Assembly (NCBI GenBank): GCA_025677835.1
Contig: JAIXMR010000106.1
Span: forward strand, 1-64,000
Length of the DNA stretch: 64,000 nucleotides
Source of the DNA: Sporodiniella umbellata
Lineage: Eukaryota > Mucoromycota > Mucoromycetes > Mucorales > Rhizopodaceae
Direction: 5' to 3'
Below, in pieces: positions 11,998-22,727 of this stretch. The notes beneath the pieces were generated by a model that did no database searches, was not told the origin of the DNA, and saw only the letters and a list, made by a program, of their open reading frames with translations. Numbering within the stretch: the first letter of the stretch is position 1; every line of letters starts with the position of its first letter. The position numbers were made by a program, and so were the translations under genes.

Positions 11998-13594
11998 TTA
12001 TACAAGCTTTGAAGTATCCAAAAAGTGTTGAATAGCCGTTTCGCCTAATTCTGTAACGTGAATATTTTGTCGACATATAATGCTACCGTGTGCATTAAAT
12101 ACATCTAAATACACCCACGCTATTTCCCAGTCTAACAATCTTAGGTTTTCGCAGACTTTCAGGGTTATAGGGTCAAGGCTAAGTTGTTTGTACTTTTTGT
12201 TCAAGAAAGACGAAGGCTGAACCTGATAGTAATGTTTTTGGATATTAACGTCATGATGTTCAGATTCTTGAACACTATTAGATTTTCCTTGAGGTATATT
12301 GACTATGTCCAAAGCGCCAGCCATCAATTCACCAGACATCAATTCACCAGACATCAACTCACCGGCCATAAAGTGTGTACTGTTATTGATTCGCCTTATG
12401 CCAGCATTTCTGTCATTCCAATATTGAGAAACCCTACTTCTTGAGTAAGCGTTTTGTATACAGACATACAAAAACGCTAGTACGGAAACTATAGGCAACA
12501 AAATTGGGGTGACAAGATAAACAGCAAAGTATACTATACTAGCCTTCAGCTCTCTTCTTCTTTTTACATTTCCCGTTTTCTTTCTAATCTCGGTAACTAT
12601 TGAGCCGTATTTCTCATCCGTGACACTAGATAGTGCGTTTAGAAAAAATAAGACTATTAAAGAACAGATAAGGACTTAGCCTGTCCTACACTTCAATATC
12701 GTCATTTTTTCTGTCAAAATAGTTCATTGTTTCCATTCCTGAAGTCCAATAGGGTACTGTGCGATCGTTGGCAATATTAGCATATGACCGCTTTACTTTA
12801 AATCTGGCCAGGTACTTAAAGTATATATCGTCTATAACAACAGTTGGTTTACTCAGTCTTATTTCATTTATATGATTAGGCTTACTAGGGTCAGATAAAG
12901 TGTAGATCAGTGGTTTATTAGGTGAGTCTTTAAGCTGTAGTTGTTCTCCTGAGTGAGAAACAAAATTCCCACTGACGTAGTTGAAGAAGTTAGTCCAAAG
13001 TGTATTTCCTGGAAGCTTGGTACCCATATGAGGAGATGCAAAAGTTGCAAAACACTAATTTAATTTTTTTAAGAAAAAAGTTGGCTATAGCCAGTCTTTA
13101 ACTAGTACTGGTTGACATACATCAGGCTCAACACTATCGAACAATTTTCTCTCTCCTAAAACACCAATTGCATATCGCAAGATAAGTCCGCCTAGTGAGT
13201 ATCCAATAAAGCTAATTTTTGACACCTTTTTGCCAATAGCGTTCAGTTGTTTTAAAGTAGCCTCCACCTTGTAGTTACTTAGTAAACCTTTCTTGGTCTT
13301 TATCGTTGTTACTACTATCGATTTAACTTACTTGCTCTGCTGCTCTTTGCCCGCAAATGTCAATTCCATCGTAAGAGTATTTTGCTTCATTGACATCAAT
13401 GTTCAACTATTGACATTTTGACAGATCTTTTTAGATTTGTACATGTATATGTGTATGTTTTTACGAACCACAAAAGCAGAGTCTTTATATTTTTCTTTAA
13501 GTTTTTTTTCAATATATGACATATGTCGCTTTACTCCCCATAGCCCATGGGATAAAACGAGCAGTGAGATTGTATTCTTTGATTTATTGTGCAT
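11998..13594 (-). CDS. DUF676/ROG1-like lipase (alpha/beta hydrolase), interrupted reading frame
   Basis: Putative serine lipase of the Rog1/Lpl1 type. Exon 1 (from 13594) has LLVLSHGLWG, the oxyanion-side motif. A middle exon reads NIDVNEAKYSYDGIDICGQRA. The exon around 13267-13125 has the nucleophile elbow GYSLGGLILRYA. A canonical donor GTATGT then joins VEPD to CFATFASPHMGTKLPG, and NDRTVPYW follows with the expected catalytic Asp. The catalytic frame hits a stop at 12688-12686. The C-terminal block (about 12680-11998) opens in another frame with a hydrophobic helix, a charged linker (EIRKKTGNVKRRRELK), a second helix and the end GETAIQHFLDTSKLV. No GT-AG intron of normal size joins the two parts, so this is either a frameshift, a decayed gene or a sequence error. 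The tail contains three tandem (M)SGEL-type pentapeptides. Confidence 0.75.
12321..12365. repeat. 15-bp tandem repeat, three copies, in coding sequence
   Basis: Units begin at 12321, 12336 and 12351 and differ at two to four positions. They encode the repeated pentapeptides MSGEL/MAGEL in the C-terminal part of the DUF676 lipase. Since 15 bp is a multiple of three, copy number can change without disturbing the frame. Confidence 0.9.
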
Positions 13595-14436
13595 AAAGAG
13601 AAAAACAATAAAAAAGTGAATGCTTAATTTTGCTTTAAATAGCTGCTTGCTCTAGCCTTACCTCTTTATATCTGTCTATCAATGCATACGACAGATTTGG
13701 GTCTCTATTATTCTCACATTCTTTTTTTTACGCTAAGACAACACGAACGTACATTAATATGCAGACTCATATAGTAAATCATGACCACTTTTTTATCCTA
13801 ATATTCAATTGTATAAATGTAACTCATAGAAATGCGTTTTCATTTACTATTTAACAGAGTCCAACAATGAACGATAACTAAGTCTACTAAAAATTTGATA
13901 GTAGTTGCTATATATGCTTTGATTTTGTTTGTATTGGAGCTATATCATTTTGGCTACTTGATGATTTCACTGTAAGCTTAGTAAAAAGAATTTTAATTGC
14001 TAAAATCATCTGAGCTACTTTTGCACTATTTGTTTTCTTATTGATTCACATAGAAAGTGAATTTAAGGGTACAATCATCTCCCTAACCCTTATATATCTT
14101 TTTAAGAAGACCTAACATTTGAAAGCTAAGTCTCAATCAAAGGTTGCTCTTATGAAATCTTCCTTATGGTCTCTTAATCTCGCATCCTGTTGGTGATTTA
14201 AATTATTTGGTATCTATGTGTCACATTTTCTCTTAATCTATATGATATAGACCAGTCAGTGGAGTTTAATTAAGAACTTATTCTGTACCTGATAGCATGT
14301 TCTAAGCTCGTTTTGCCGAGTCAAAAGCTTAGAATTATGAGCAGTTGGGATCTTTTTTGAATAGAGGCATCAGCCGATCATACAAAAAACCAAATACGCT
14401 TGCATTCTAACACTTTGAATTAACTTTATTTCGACT
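13595..14436. other. Intergenic, AT-rich, no gene recognised
   Basis: About 840 nt between the 5' end of the lipase gene and the 3' end of the TM9 gene. No conserved ORF or RNA gene is visible. Confidence 0.5.
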
Positions 14437-16640
14437 TCAATCGACCTTAATACTGGCAAAGATTTTTCTTAAGAAATAATAACAAGACAGGTAACCAATC
14501 GAACCTATTTTTTTTTGAAGAAAAAAAAAGATTAAATACAACCCTAATTTTGTTTTGTATACATACCTGTCATAACAGTCACTAGGAGACTAATAATAGA
14601 AGAATAACCAAAGTAGAGTACAGTACTAGTGAATGTGTTAATATTCATTTTGGTGAAATAATACAAGAAAGAGTAGCTATAGACATAGAATCCAGTAGCT
14701 CCGGATGTCAAAAAAGCACGCCATGTCCAATGGTAGTCTTCGTTGCACATATGGAAATAGCACATAAGGACAGCTACTTGGGAGCATGTCATAATCAAAA
14801 CACCAAATACTAGGAATAGGAACCCAATTCCATAATAAATGCTATGGAACCAAATTGAGTTCATAATAAAGTAAAGTTCGATAAAAATAGCACCGAATGG
14901 AAGGATACCGCCCATAAAGATAGATGGGACAGGTTGCAAATAAAACGGCTGGTCAGGTATTTGGCGAGGTATTTGGTTAGTACGAACAGGATGTTCGATA
15001 CGAGGCTTACGGAAACCAAGATAAGAACCAAACAAGCTAAGAGGGAAAGATATCACAAGCCATAAGACTGCAATCACAAGCATTGTACCAAAAGGAACTG
15101 CACCAGAAGCGTTTGAGTAGATCAAAAAGAAGTTTAGACCCAACAAGCTACTCAACAAGACACTATTTAGAAAAAGGTCAGTTTCTTTTCTTTTTTTTTT
15201 TTTTTTTTTAGTACCCAGGAAGAAGAGTAGCAGTAAGAACCATATTTGACTTCCATGACTCGCCACCATTCATTTTGTAAGTACGGGCAGACGTAAATCC
15301 AGAAGTAAAACTAAATACCATGAAGAAGATTATCATAACAGTACCAAGAGCGCCACGGTTAGAAGGCGATAAGAAACCAAGAACAGCAAATACAAGAGTC
15401 AGTCCAGTCATAACCATTAATTGGATACCACCGCCAACTAAAACAGATAAAAGCATGTTGTGGTTAGGAGCTCTAAAGACGTCACCATGAACAAGCTTCC
15501 ATCCGTAATCTTCTTGGACGTCTTCCTATTTTTTTTTTCTTCCTTTTAATAGAGAATCTTTATACATATATATCATGACAGTTACCTGAGCCTCAAGAGC
15601 ATTATATCTAGAAATATCTTTGTGTAAAGCACGAAGCAGAATCATACCAATCATGCCTGTCAAGAACAACACAATGATAACAGAGTTTACCAAAGAAAAC
15701 CAGTGAATTGAAGGATCAAGCACATGAAGATAACCGTCCCAACGGGTTGCCCAAACAGTAGCAGAATACTACAGATATATCAAACTCTGTTGCTTTTTTC
15801 CAATTGTTTTTTTTTTTTTTTTTGTTCAATACTTACTTCCCAAGAAACAGAATAGGTATAGGTTACTTTGTCTGTATTATCCGCTTTCAAAATTATTCTG
15901 TCTCCCGTTCCCGAGCAAAGATCAGCCCCAGTAGATCCTGGTTGTGTAGCCCTGCTGGATGGAATTACAGTGACACCAACAACTCTATATAGACCACTTG
16001 GAACAGTATGGAAAAGAATCTTTATATCATAATGATTGTTCAAGTAAGCTGTGTTTCCGGAAGCAGACCCCAATTTAAATCCAATTTTGAAATAGTTTTC
16101 TTTTGTTTCGTGGTCGATTTCGTTGGTAGCAGCAGGTAAGCCGTCAACAGCCCAGTTCAAGGTATAACCGTCCATAATAGCTTTGTTGATAAATTTAGCA
16201 TCTTCAGTTGGAATTGCCTCTGTCTCACAGAGTATTTTACACCCTGCTTCTTTTCTCATTTCCAGCTGTTTCAAAAAAAAAAAAAAAGGTTACGACTTTT
16301 GCGTTTCTGCTGTCTATTTTTCTTTTTCTTCAAAAAATGTACTTACTTCAAAAGGGGAGCTAAAGATTCTGTCACCAAATAAGATGGAGCCAATGCTTTC
16401 AGGTTGCTTTATCTCTCCTCCTGTAGGTTTACAGAAATGAAATTGTGGGTTGTAATAGTCATACGAGATGACTGACTTGGCGGCAGCGCCAGGTGTAAGT
16501 GAATTTACTAAAAGAGGTACACTTTCGTCACTTTCATAATCATGAGGCGCAACACCAGGTAAATAAAATCCGGAAACCAAAGACGATAAAGACAATGAGA
16601 GCACCAAGGTGCTAGCCACTTTTGAAAATGGCAACATCAT
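14437..16640 (-). CDS. Transmembrane 9 superfamily protein (EMP70/TM9SF)
   Basis: Endomembrane protein with nine membrane spans; the family acts in Golgi/endosome sorting, adhesion and copper homeostasis. A signal peptide (about residues 1-24) precedes [11 protein letters not shown], the usual start of the mature luminal domain. Exons are 16640-16347, 16265-15837, 15768-15586, 15525 to about 15215, then the large membrane exon and a small last exon 14504-14437. Family blocks are [67 protein letters not shown] and [17 protein letters not shown]. The last intron (14566-14505) follows MTG. Splicing it replaces a spurious tail (MYTKQN) with [21 protein letters not shown], restoring the conserved COPI-type KxD retrieval signal. 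The 3' end given here is therefore past the simple ORF end. Confidence 0.96.
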
Positions 16641-17278
16641 TTGTTTAATGTCGACAAAAGAAAAAGGAAAAAAAGAAAAAAAGAGAATGGAGAATTGAAG
16701 CTCCTACTTCTTTGTATTGAATGACCGAGAGTCTTAAAAAAAAATCTGAAACTAGTCTTTCTTTGCCTTTATTGCTATCTTTCTTCTTTTAAGGTCATAG
16801 ATTTTCAATAGCACACTTTCAAGTAAGCTTCCTTTTACGCTGACCTATAGTATTATTTTCTTTAGCAAATGGTAATGCTTTGTTGAGAACGGAAACGATC
16901 GACGTTTATTACCAAGCTGAGCGCGCTATCTGAGATTAACTAATTTTAAAGCAAACAAAAATAGCTTAGATACCATTTTTAGTAGCTCATGCTTAAAAAT
17001 TTAAACTTTTACAATACTCTACTTTAAAGCGTTCGATTTTAAAGTAGTTTAGCTTGTTCATTGTCCTCTACATACGGTTATGTGTGCTACATTATACAGT
17101 TTTGTACTCAATTTAGTCTACTTTAATAGAAATTTAAAAGCAAAAATACATGCACTACAAGCCATACACTTTATCAATTGAGTAACAAAAAAAAAAAAAG
17201 TAGGGCGCATAAGCCCAATAAATACATGTGAAAAAAAATGGTTTACTCGAGACGAGCAATGCTAACAGACAGAAAACT
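16641..17278. other. Intergenic, AT-rich
   Basis: 5' flank of the TM9 gene and 3' flank of the PQ-loop gene, both leftward. It includes several TTTAAA-type motifs (about 16970-17050) and an A run near 17187. No gene is recognised. Confidence 0.5.
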
Positions 17279-18091
17279 CTAATCCGCTTTTGATACTGGA
17301 GCCTTCCAATATATGATCAATTGGAGAACCAATATGCCGTTAAGAACACTCGCAAGCAAATTACCTCCCAGCATCACAGGGTCGTCAAGCTCTGTCCAAG
17401 TAGTAAATGCACGAGCAGTAGTACCTGCAAAATAGTTGAGGACAGCAAAGACAGAGAGCTGACCTGTAGATTGATTCAAGTAATTAGCTCTGATCTGCGG
17501 CACTTTACTGGCCAAGCCAATAGGGATTTGAAGTGCATAGAGTAACGACATTAACCAAGGGGGTATTGATCGAAGCAGGATCATGCCTAACAAGAAATAG
17601 GCCAGCAGAGCTCCCATAAAAGAATACCGCCTGGATCCATAATAAGGGATTAAAAGAGAAATTAAAATGTTCTGGATAGTCATAAAAAGCACCTCACCAT
17701 AGGTACTGAATGGATTGTTTAGGCGCGCATTATACATCAATATGATTTCGTATGCGCTTGTTTCCATCACAAACGAAGCAAGCGATAGACCTTGTGCCGA
17801 CCGATCTTTGACAATCGTGATAATCTGAGGGATTTTGACGATCGCACCTCCCACTACAATTCCAAGCCCAAGTGCTTTAGATAAAGCTAGTTTAAGACAA
17901 CTGACATTTCGCCATTCAAGATTCTCGAACAAACTTTCGTAGCACACTTTTCCTAATAATTTTATTGCTGGTTGATTAATCAGGGCTGGCCATCGGTATT
18001 GTGCATCTTCAGTTAGCGTTATTTTTGAGATAGGTAAAGCAAACACACTAAACGTTATTGAAAACAACGTCAGGAATCTCACTAGGACCAT
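17279..18091 (-). CDS. MPDU1: Mannose-P-dolichol utilization defect 1-like PQ-loop protein
   Basis: Single exon, 270 residues from ATG 18091. An in-frame TTG exists further upstream, but ATG is preferred. It is a PQ-loop membrane protein needed in animals for use of dolichol-phosphate mannose/glucose in N-glycan and GPI synthesis at the ER. An N-terminal hydrophobic segment is followed by the conserved block CLKLALSKALGLGIVVGGAIVKIPQIITIVKDRSAQGLSL, with the first PQ motif at IPQI, then FSTYGEVLF and a second PQ loop GLASKVPQIRANYLNQSTGQLSVF. It ends in hydrophobic spans and KAPVSKAD. The match to MPDU1 is strong across the length. It is the first of two PQ-loop proteins in this window; the other (47768) belongs to a different subfamily. 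Confidence 0.93.
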   Translation of the reverse strand: MVLVRFLTLFSITFSVFALPISKITLTEDAQYRWPALINQPAIKLLGKVCYESLFENLEWRNVSCLKLALSKALGLGIVVGGAIVKIPQIITIVKDRSAQGLSLASFVMETSAYEIILMYNARLNNPFSTYGEVLFMTIQNILISLLIPYYGSRRYSFMGALLAYFLLGMILLRSIPPWLMSLLYALQIPIGLASKVPQIRANYLNQSTGQLSVFAVLNYFAGTTARAFTTWTELDDPVMLGGNLLASVLNGILVLQLIIYWKAPVSKAD

Positions 18092-18285
18092 TCCGAAATT
18101 AAACAAAAAAGTAAAAGGAAAAATTGGCAATAAACTTCAACCGGTGCCTTTAATTTAATTTTAAATCAGTCAGTCTCTTAGTGTAAAAGGGAGCCTTTTT
18201 TTTTTCGATAGTTATTTTTCTTTTTATTTATTGATGTTTTGGTTTTGCTATAATTTTTTGTATTTTACTTTGAGAAAGAAATAGT

Positions 18286-18964
18286 TTAAGTGGTGGCACT
18301 GAGAGAAGTGAAAGCAGCAGCATCTTGAAGGTTGACACTAACAGAGTTAGATTTGTTGGATTTGTGGCTCTTGTTATCACGACGACCGTTTTTGTGGAAG
18401 TCATTAGGAGAGTTTTCTTGGAAGCGTTGTTTAGTGTCAACAATAATTTTTTCCCTATGAGGCTCAGCAGAAACAGTGGTTTCGGTATCAAAAGTATCAG
18501 GGTCGGCAGGATTGAGAGTATCTTTGGCAGCTAATGCTTAAAGTTTAATGCTGTTGCTCTATTTGCAAATCTCTTTTTTTCTCCTTTTTTCGTTGTAATC
18601 CTCTTTTTCCCTTTCTCTTCAATTTAAGACTTGTCGTAATAAGCACATGTCGCTGTCAAAGCTGTAAATGGTGGGACTGCTAACGCGAAATCTGCCAAGG
18701 TCAGCTATTGCATTAATGAGCGTTTTTTTTTTTTTTTTTGAGGTGGCAAGTGGGCTGTGCAGACTTTTTCTGTAGAGAAAAAACAAAAGAAAAAGCGGGG
18801 GCATAGAAAAGAAACACAGTTCAACAGAAGTGACAAATACTTTCCTTCACCTTGGAAACGTTTTTTTTTTGGCTAACTTGAATAGGATTAGAAACGTCGG
18901 CTTTGACAGGAGCATTGTCTTTCACGGCGAGTACATCAAAAAGATTTTTGGAATAAAAAGACAT
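18286..18964 (-). CDS. Small basic Stm1-like protein (122 aa), candidate ribosome/RNA-binding factor
   Basis: No long ORF shows this gene; I joined it by hand. Exon 1 (18964-18841) encodes MSFYSKNLFDVLAVKDNAPV and continues to VSKVKE. Donor GTATTT opens a 310-nt intron (18840-18531). Exon 2 (18530-18286) encodes AAKDTLNPADPDTFDTETT, REKIIVDTKQRFQENSPNDF, HKNGRRDNKSHKSNKS and ends LQDAAAFTSLSATT. The exon lengths (124 + 245) sum to a multiple of three. The opening NLFDVLAVKDNAPVK resembles the N-terminal motif of Stm1/SERBP-type proteins (N-P/L-F-D-x-L), which bind ribosomes and preserve them in dormancy; the basic middle fits RNA binding. The resemblance is short, so function is inference. 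The intron is longer than most in this window. Confidence 0.6.
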
Positions 18965-21617
18965 GTTTGATCATTTTCAATAGACGGACGGATGGCTCAA
19001 TCAACAAAAATAAAGAATTATCTGTGTGTTTAGACTGCAAGTCTGCACTCCCATGCTCTTTGTATGCACATTAATAAGTTCCATGTCTCATTGGCAGTAA
19101 AAACACTAAATCCTGCCACCTGAAAAGAATTGTCAACCTTAAAAAAGACATAAAAATACGGACTTTTAAAACAAAATAGAAGGATTGACACAAGAATTTG
19201 CTGTAATTGTTCAACTACTTTTTCATACTACTTACCCGTCTTTTCAAAACGGCTTTATTTCATAAAGACAATAGGGAAAGCTTTATAGATAAATCTGGGG
19301 AAGGAGTGCCCACTTTATCTTCAAACAGTTGTTAAAAACTTGTGTCTTTTTTCGAAAATTCGGTAAATTGAGAGTATGAGCACTGTAAGTTGAAAAGGCT
19401 AGTTAATGTGTTTTTTTGTAACATTCCTCACATATCCTATATTTTATCTGGGCGGTGGAAAGGTTAAAACGAGCACTTAAAAAGTTTTTTTTTACAGGCC
19501 ATAAAACATTTAATTGGAGATATTATATAGAAAACAAGCAAATTGATTCTTGTGATAAAAAGAAAAAAAATAATGTTAGACAGCCTGCATCGTTTCTCAA
19601 GGGATTTTATCGAAACATCCCTTGGCTTAACAGATGGGCTTATTACAATCAAAGACGTTGATGAGATGCTGATAATTACATGTGAAAAGAAGAGCTAAAT
19701 AACCAAAGAAAAGATGAGGTCACCGGATAAGTTTATAATGCCCAATACTTTGGAAAGAGTTGTGGAGAACTTTAGCCTTTGGGACTCAGGCACAAACAAC
19801 TCAGAATTGGCTTTCTATTGATGTCTTTCCGAGCCTTTGTAGGTTGTGTTTAATGGTATTGATGTAAAAACAACTAAAGGAGAAACAAGATCAAAGAGCA
19901 GAAAAACTGGAGCCGAGGCCGACAAGGTTTTGTTCCATAACTCAGACAAATCACCAACGTACTAAAAAAAAAACGATCTGCTTCTAAAGCTCAAGAAATC
20001 TACCACTGTTGAATTATAGTCCATTGAATAGAAGAAACCGTTTGTCAGCAAAGTCGTCATTCTCAGATAAGAAATAATAAAACTTGAAAAATAATGCATT
20101 CATTTCAACCAGGTGCGAGTATTACTTTCTTTGATGCCTACTCTAGGAAACGTAGCTCTAACCGACAACAGGTATTGGGCCTTGTACTGTAAAAATAGCT
20201 CTTTTGTGCCAAAGCCATATACCATATATTTAGACAATAAGAAAGAACGATATAAAAGGACTTTTATTGATGACAAAAAGTTTTGCTTGTATAGACTCTT
20301 ATTATATTCAGATATCGTATTACAAACATGATTTTTTACAGCCAAAGGCGTTGTTATACTACTAGTGCTTGCACCGCAGCTTTTTTTTTTTTTTGTAGTA
20401 TTTTGAGAAAGCACATTATACTATGGTAAATAAAAGTAACATCTTTGCCAGGTAGAGTGTTTTTGTTAACACAGGGGTTACACTGCCAATTTGGAGATTT
20501 TATACAAAAATGTACATTTTTAAAACAAGAATAAGAGGACCAGCCTGAAGATTGGCTGCAACTGTTCAAAGTTTAATTAGCGGATTTGTAAAAAGCAATT
20601 TTACATATACTTTTCGCTTTTTTGAGGAAAGCAGCAAAAGAAATACTAAAAACGAGAATGAAGCTGAAGCAATAGACATTGTTGGTGAAAAGCCTGATCT
20701 TTACGCTTTAAAAAACTAGCCAACTTTGATTTTTACCTAAAAAAAGGTGTTAAGTTTCCTACTAACAATAAATCATTAGATAAAACGAAGAAATAGATAA
20801 AATCACGAAATTAAATGTAGAGCGGCTAACACAACTATTTACTATGGTAGAGCTGTAGAGATTTCTATAGCTTTTCTCATCTTTCGAGCTCCTTTTTTTT
20901 TCAGAGGTGTGATCGAAAGAATCAAAGTACAGCACAAAGAAAGTAAAGAGCACGATAAAAAGTTTACAACATCAATACCCAATGTATTTAAAACTAATAG
21001 TCTAAGGCGCACGACTAATTAATTGTTGTGTGGCCTAACAGTAGAATACAATATCTGAAATCGTAACTAATGAAATGACAACTGTCTATTGTTTTCCGTT
21101 TCTAACGACACAATGAAGTGTTTTTTTGACTTACATTTTTTTCTTTTAAAAAGGCCTGAAAGTTGGCTACTACTCCCCATATAACAAACGGACCCAAAAA
21201 AAATAACGTAAATAAACCAAGAAAATCCAAGCATTTTGTTCCAAAAAAAAAAGGAAGGCCTTTTTTTAGGTTCCCTCTGATCCTTTTATAGTTTACTAAT
21301 TATTGCCTGCTTAATTTTTAAAAGCGCTACCGAATTTCTAGTAAGAATAGACTTTCTATGTATTAGACTTATATGAGCCCCGTCTCTTCTCAGGAGGTTT
21401 TTCTTGATATCCTATCTGAGAAACGCGTTTGTATGGATACAAGTTTTTGGTGACGATGTTTTTTTTAGTATGCGCCCTTTGTTCTTTTATTTCTATCCGT
21501 TTTAAGATTTACCAGCCGCTAATCAGCTAAAAATAGCTACAAATGAAACTAGTTTTACAGAGGTTGGAAAATTTATTTATAAATGAAAAATACAAAAAAG
21601 AAAAGTGGGGCTTTGAT
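18965..21617. other. 2.6-kb region without recognisable genes
   Basis: AT-rich DNA between the Stm1-like gene and the PLC-like gene. ORFs here are short, lysine/asparagine-rich and without domains. No RNA gene recognised. Confidence 0.5.
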
Positions 21618-22727
21618 CTAAAGAAAAGCAAAAAAAGTGGCTGCAGTCAAAGACAGTAAGACACTCATCGAGCTTAAACTGAAAGTTTGTACAGCAGACG
21701 AACTTCCGGTATGTTGAGACACGTACATGTCACATTGTAAACTTGAAGGCTGAGTGTAAGCTACTTTGTTGAGTTCGGCAGCAATCTTAAGTGTATTGCC
21801 CAAATTATAGAAATCAACTTCCAAGAAATTGGGCTGGCGACCAAAGGTTTCGGTACATTTCTGGGCTTGGACCATCAAGGAGCCTTCTGCGTTGGTAACG
21901 TTGGCTGAGCCTTTTTGAGGGATCTCGATTTTTGTGGAGCCAAGGTTTAATGTGCCATATAAAAAATGGTTCATGACATACATCATTTGCGAAGGGTTGG
22001 AAGGGGACTCAGGTCGGTCGATAGTACAAGTGAAGGAGGCTTCGTTTTGGTTATTGTAGGGTGTTTCAAATACATACTTGAATTCATCCAATAACCTATA
22101 ATTACCAAGTTAATAAAAACTATATTTATATCTTTGGGTGCGAGTGTGCTTTTTTTTTTTTTTTTTTTACCAAGGAAGTGTGCTTTGAAAATCGGATGAA
22201 TCTATAAAGTTGACAACCCTTTTACCACTGGAGATCATTTGAGCTAACGTAGGCCATTTATAATCTCCTGGGGCTTGTATATATGTATAATCAAGGATAC
22301 CGCTTGCTTGGTAAGCTGTTTTAAAAGCATCCGCATTGAAGGATCCCATTTGGTTCCACATGATGGTGATCACTTCGTTAGGATTGCTTTTAAGCCATTC
22401 AGTAATGGTTGTTAACGTGTTGACAGCCGGGCCAGCATTCAATATATTACACGATGTGTGACAAAGGTAGATGTTCGAATCGTTAGTTGTATTTCCCAAA
22501 CTAACGGCTGAAAGCTTCAAGCCTCGAACGCCGTCAGCAAGTTGTGTAGTAATAGGGCATTGTTGATTAGCAGCAGGATTGGCAACATAACCGTATGAGT
22601 TGTGGGTCAAAACGTGCGTTAGTGAGTTGTAGGTCTTGCCACAATAATCCGCATAACCGTTACAGAGTTGCTGTGCCTGTACAGATATAAGCGAAGCCGC
22701 CAGTAAAATAAAGGTCGAAATATACAT
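21618..22727 (-). CDS. Secreted, GPI-type PLC-like phosphodiesterase (PI-PLC X fold)
   Basis: Extracellular protein of 344 residues in two exons: 22727-22171 and 22095-21618, separated by a 75-nt intron. A signal peptide (MYISTFILLAASLISVQAQ) is followed by LCNGYADYCGKTYNSLTHVLTHNSYGY, where the His of THNSYG corresponds to the first catalytic His of PI-PLC X domains, and YLCHTSC supplies the second. RGLKLSAV, ITEWLKSNPNEVITIMW and GKRVVNFIDSS are the next barrel strands of the family. The C-terminus is Ser-rich with a terminal hydrophobic segment (SVLLSLTAATFFAFL), typical of GPI attachment. Fungal homologues are wall or plasma-membrane proteins of poorly known function. The calcium-binding residues of animal PLC are not evident. 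Confidence 0.9.

Noticed and set aside
12320..12370. CRISPR-like short repeats
   Set aside because: Fifteen-bp contiguous coding repeats without spacers in a eukaryotic gene.
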